Positions 62,167 to 64,000 of a stretch of DNA of 64,000 nucleotides are shown here, one piece after another. Numbering within the stretch: the first letter of the stretch is position 1; every line of letters begins with the position of its first letter. Source of the DNA: Bacillota bacterium (lineage in GTDB: Bacteria > Bacillota > Clostridia > Lachnospirales > Lachnospiraceae); assembly GCA_023398375.1 (NCBI GenBank), contig JAEWSH010000133.1, positions 248,001 to 312,000 of the forward strand, given 5' to 3'. A program made the position numbers and the translations under genes. Under the pieces are notes generated by a model, which did not search any database, was not told the DNA's origin, and worked only from the letters and a program-made list of their open reading frames with translations.

Positions 62167-63886
62167 TATATTTACAAAAAAACAAAAGCTGCAGTTATGC
62201 GGACTTCTTGTAATGACAATCATCAGCACCATATTTGAATTACTTGGAGTCTCTGCGATCATGCCTTTTGTAAACGTTGCAATGAACCCAGACAGTATCT
62301 ATGAAAATGAGTTACTATCCTATATTTACTCTTTGTTCCACCTGCAGTCAGTAAACGAATTTTTGATACTGCTGGCGATCGTTCTGGTCTGTATTTATAT
62401 TTTTAAAAATGGCTTTTTGATTCTGCTCTATAGTTTTCAATATCGATTTACATATCAGAGCCAGAGAGTGTTGGAAGGACAGCTGTTATCCTGTTATATC
62501 CATCAGGATTATACCTTCCATCTGGAACAGAATTCGGCTGAATTACAGAGAAATATATTGCAGGATGTAGGAGGATTCTATCAGACAGTACTGACGATAT
62601 TGCAGTTGCTTACAGAAGGTCTTGTATGTCTGATACTCTTTTTATATCTGCTCTATACAGATGTTACGATTACAATTGGTGTAGCCATTCTTTTAAGTTT
62701 GTTCATGCTGGTATTTATGGGATATCTGCGAATACGCATACGTAATATTGGTGCAGAAGCCCGTCAGGCAAATGGGAACCGTGTGCTGTGGATCCAACAA
62801 TCCCTTGGTGGAATCAAAGAGATGAAGATACTTGGGAGAGAGCAGCATTTCCTGAGCCGTTATGATAAGAATGCGGAGATTTATGCAGATAAATACAGTA
62901 AGTATCAGATGGCGACTGTCGTTCCGAGACCGATCATGGAAACGCTGGGAATCAGTAGTCTGCTGCTGATAGTTGCTTATAAATTGTTGATGGGAGAAGA
63001 TATTTCTTATATGCTTCCGGTCTTATCCGTATTTGCGATCGCTGCTTTCCGTCTGCTCCCATGCTTTGGAAGAATCTCAGGGTATCTGGGAACCATTGCC
63101 TTTAACAGGGCAGCAGTGGAAAGAGTATGCGAGGATTCGGAGCAGGCAAAGGAATTGTTGAGAAAATATCAAGCCAGGGAAAAGGGAGCGTCAGAAATCA
63201 CGTTTCAGCGTGAGATTCAGATTCGGAATATCAGCTTCCGCTATCCGCATACAGAAAAGGATGTTCTGACAGATACGAATATCCGGATTCCAAGAAATAA
63301 ATCGTTAGCACTTATTGGACCATCCGGAGCAGGAAAAACCACCATGGCAGATATCCTGTTAGGAATATTGGAGCCGCAGAAGGGACAGGTACTGGTGGAT
63401 GGAATCGATATTTATAAGAATCTCGATGCATGGCACCAGAAGCTTGGATACATTCCCCAGACAATCTATCTGATTGATGATACGATCAGGAATAATATTG
63501 CCTTTGGAATCGATACGGATAAAATTGATGAAAAGCGCCTGATAGAGGCTGTGAAAGAAGCACAGTTGTATGATTTCATACAGGAACTGGAGGAAGGTCT
63601 TGATACAGTGATCGGTGAGCAGGGAATTCGGTTATCAGGAGGACAAAGACAGCGTATCGGCATAGCAAGGGCATTATATACCAATCCGGAGATATTGGTC
63701 TTAGATGAAGCAACATCCGCGCTCGATAATGATACAGAGAGAGCCATTATGGAAGCGATCGATATGCTGCAGGGAAGTAAGACACTGATTATTATAGCCC
63801 ATAGACTGACCACCATTAAGAACTGCGATTATATTTATGAGATTAAGGGCGGAACAGCTACAATGAAAGATAAGAAGGATATCTGA
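62138..63886 (+). CDS. PglK-like ABC flippase (2)
   Basis: A 582-aa half-transporter parallel to the gene at 45902: helices over about 15-320, Walker A GPSGAGKTT at 394-402, Q-loop GYIPQ, signature LSGGQRQR (canonical, unlike ISGGERQR in copy 1), Walker B LVLDEAT. STIFELLGVSAIMPF matches GLLETLGVSMILP in the first. Starts inside the sialyltransferase-like gene with its own AGGAG site and ends 1 nt into the next gene. Probably flips the completed repeat unit of the second glycan. Confidence 0.85.
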   Translation: MKEKIQRISDIFTKKQKLQLCGLLVMTIISTIFELLGVSAIMPFVNVAMNPDSIYENELLSYIYSLFHLQSVNEFLILLAIVLVCIYIFKNGFLILLYSFQYRFTYQSQRVLEGQLLSCYIHQDYTFHLEQNSAELQRNILQDVGGFYQTVLTILQLLTEGLVCLILFLYLLYTDVTITIGVAILLSLFMLVFMGYLRIRIRNIGAEARQANGNRVLWIQQSLGGIKEMKILGREQHFLSRYDKNAEIYADKYSKYQMATVVPRPIMETLGISSLLLIVAYKLLMGEDISYMLPVLSVFAIAAFRLLPCFGRISGYLGTIAFNRAAVERVCEDSEQAKELLRKYQAREKGASEITFQREIQIRNISFRYPHTEKDVLTDTNIRIPRNKSLALIGPSGAGKTTMADILLGILEPQKGQVLVDGIDIYKNLDAWHQKLGYIPQTIYLIDDTIRNNIAFGIDTDKIDEKRLIEAVKEAQLYDFIQELEEGLDTVIGEQGIRLSGGQRQRIGIARALYTNPEILVLDEATSALDNDTERAIMEAIDMLQGSKTLIIIAHRLTTIKNCDYIYEIKGGTATMKDKKDI

Positions 63887-64000
63887 TGGTTTCACTTATT
63901 ATAGTAGATTACAGAACGATTGCAAAGACCTTGAATTATATAGAGGAATGCCGAAAGGCATTTATCGGAGATTATGACATGCATGTCATTATTGTGGATA
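63886..64000 (+). CDS. glycosyltransferase family 2, N-terminal fragment
   Basis: ATG at 63886 shares its A with the stop of the ABC gene. The 38 visible codons read MVSLIIVDYRTIAKTLNYIE and then DMHVIIVD before the window edge, the beta-alpha-beta start of a GT-A glycosyltransferase. Open at the 3' side. Confidence 0.7.
   Translation, partial: MVSLIIVDYRTIAKTLNYIEECRKAFIGDYDMHVIIVD

Overview
The window is a dense surface-glycan biosynthesis region. I place it in a Gram-positive Clostridia genome, most likely Lachnospiraceae. The reasons are AT-rich coding sequence, strong GGAGG-type ribosome sites with some GTG and TTG starts, YfhO, GtrA and CotH-kinase family genes beside teichoic-acid-like and capsule-like functions, and no outer-membrane export genes. 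The genus assignment is inference. I see no rRNA, tRNA, CRISPR array, phage gene or transposase. All genes but one are on the + strand, with short gaps or 1-35 nt overlaps that indicate long operons.

Layout. (1) 1-9.2 kb: pseG (nonulosonic acid synthesis), then a set resembling the arn/Gtr decoration pathways: GtrA-type flippase, acyltransferase-3, two GT-C-like membrane proteins, a WecE-type dTDP-Fuc4N aminotransferase, a GNAT acetyltransferase and a GtrB/ArnC-type polyprenyl-phosphate glycosyltransferase. (2) 9.2-11.6 kb: a 248-nt palindrome, a terminator and the only minus-strand gene, another GT-C protein, divergent from (3). (3) 11.7-22.5 kb: an O-antigen ligase-like protein, PglF-, PglE- and PglC-like enzymes, an ATP-grasp ligase where PglD would be expected, a GT4 enzyme, and the dehydrogenase/epimerase pair that makes UDP-GalNAcA, closed by a terminator. 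(4) 22.9-31.2 kb: formyltransferase-like protein, DUF2334 deacetylase, GT4 enzymes, YfhO and a CotH kinase. (5) 31.3-43.1 kb: two near-paralogous GT4 enzymes, a deacetylase-like protein, two AsnB-type amidotransferases and an FkbH/ACP/MBOAT/SGNH cassette. (6) 43.7-64 kb: a second polymer locus with GT2, GT4, GT11, GT17 and DUF5672 enzymes, a Wzy-like polymerase, a second initiating phosphoglycosyltransferase, two PglK-like ABC flippases, GT-C proteins, a radical SAM/SPASM protein and a sialyltransferase-like protein.

How the genes work together (inference). Two initiating transferases (17330 and 54590) suggest two independent undecaprenyl-diphosphate-linked glycans, both probably flipped by ABC transporters because no Wzx-type gene is present. 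The sugars likely include a 4-amino-4,6-dideoxy-HexNAc, GalNAcA and its amide, Fuc4N, fucose and a nonulosonic acid. The strongest candidate for an undescribed system is the FkbH-ACP-MBOAT-SGNH cassette (36319-41078). By analogy with the Dlt pathway it could load a glyceryl group on a carrier protein and transfer it to a surface glycan outside the membrane.

The intergenic gaps are rich in palindromic elements. One MITE-like family has five copies with terminal repeats based on GTGTCAAAAGCTT; two copies carry an outward-facing TTGACA exactly 17 bp from a -10-like hexamer, and one supplies the last codons of a polymerase gene. A second family of three-hairpin elements shows compensatory changes between copies.
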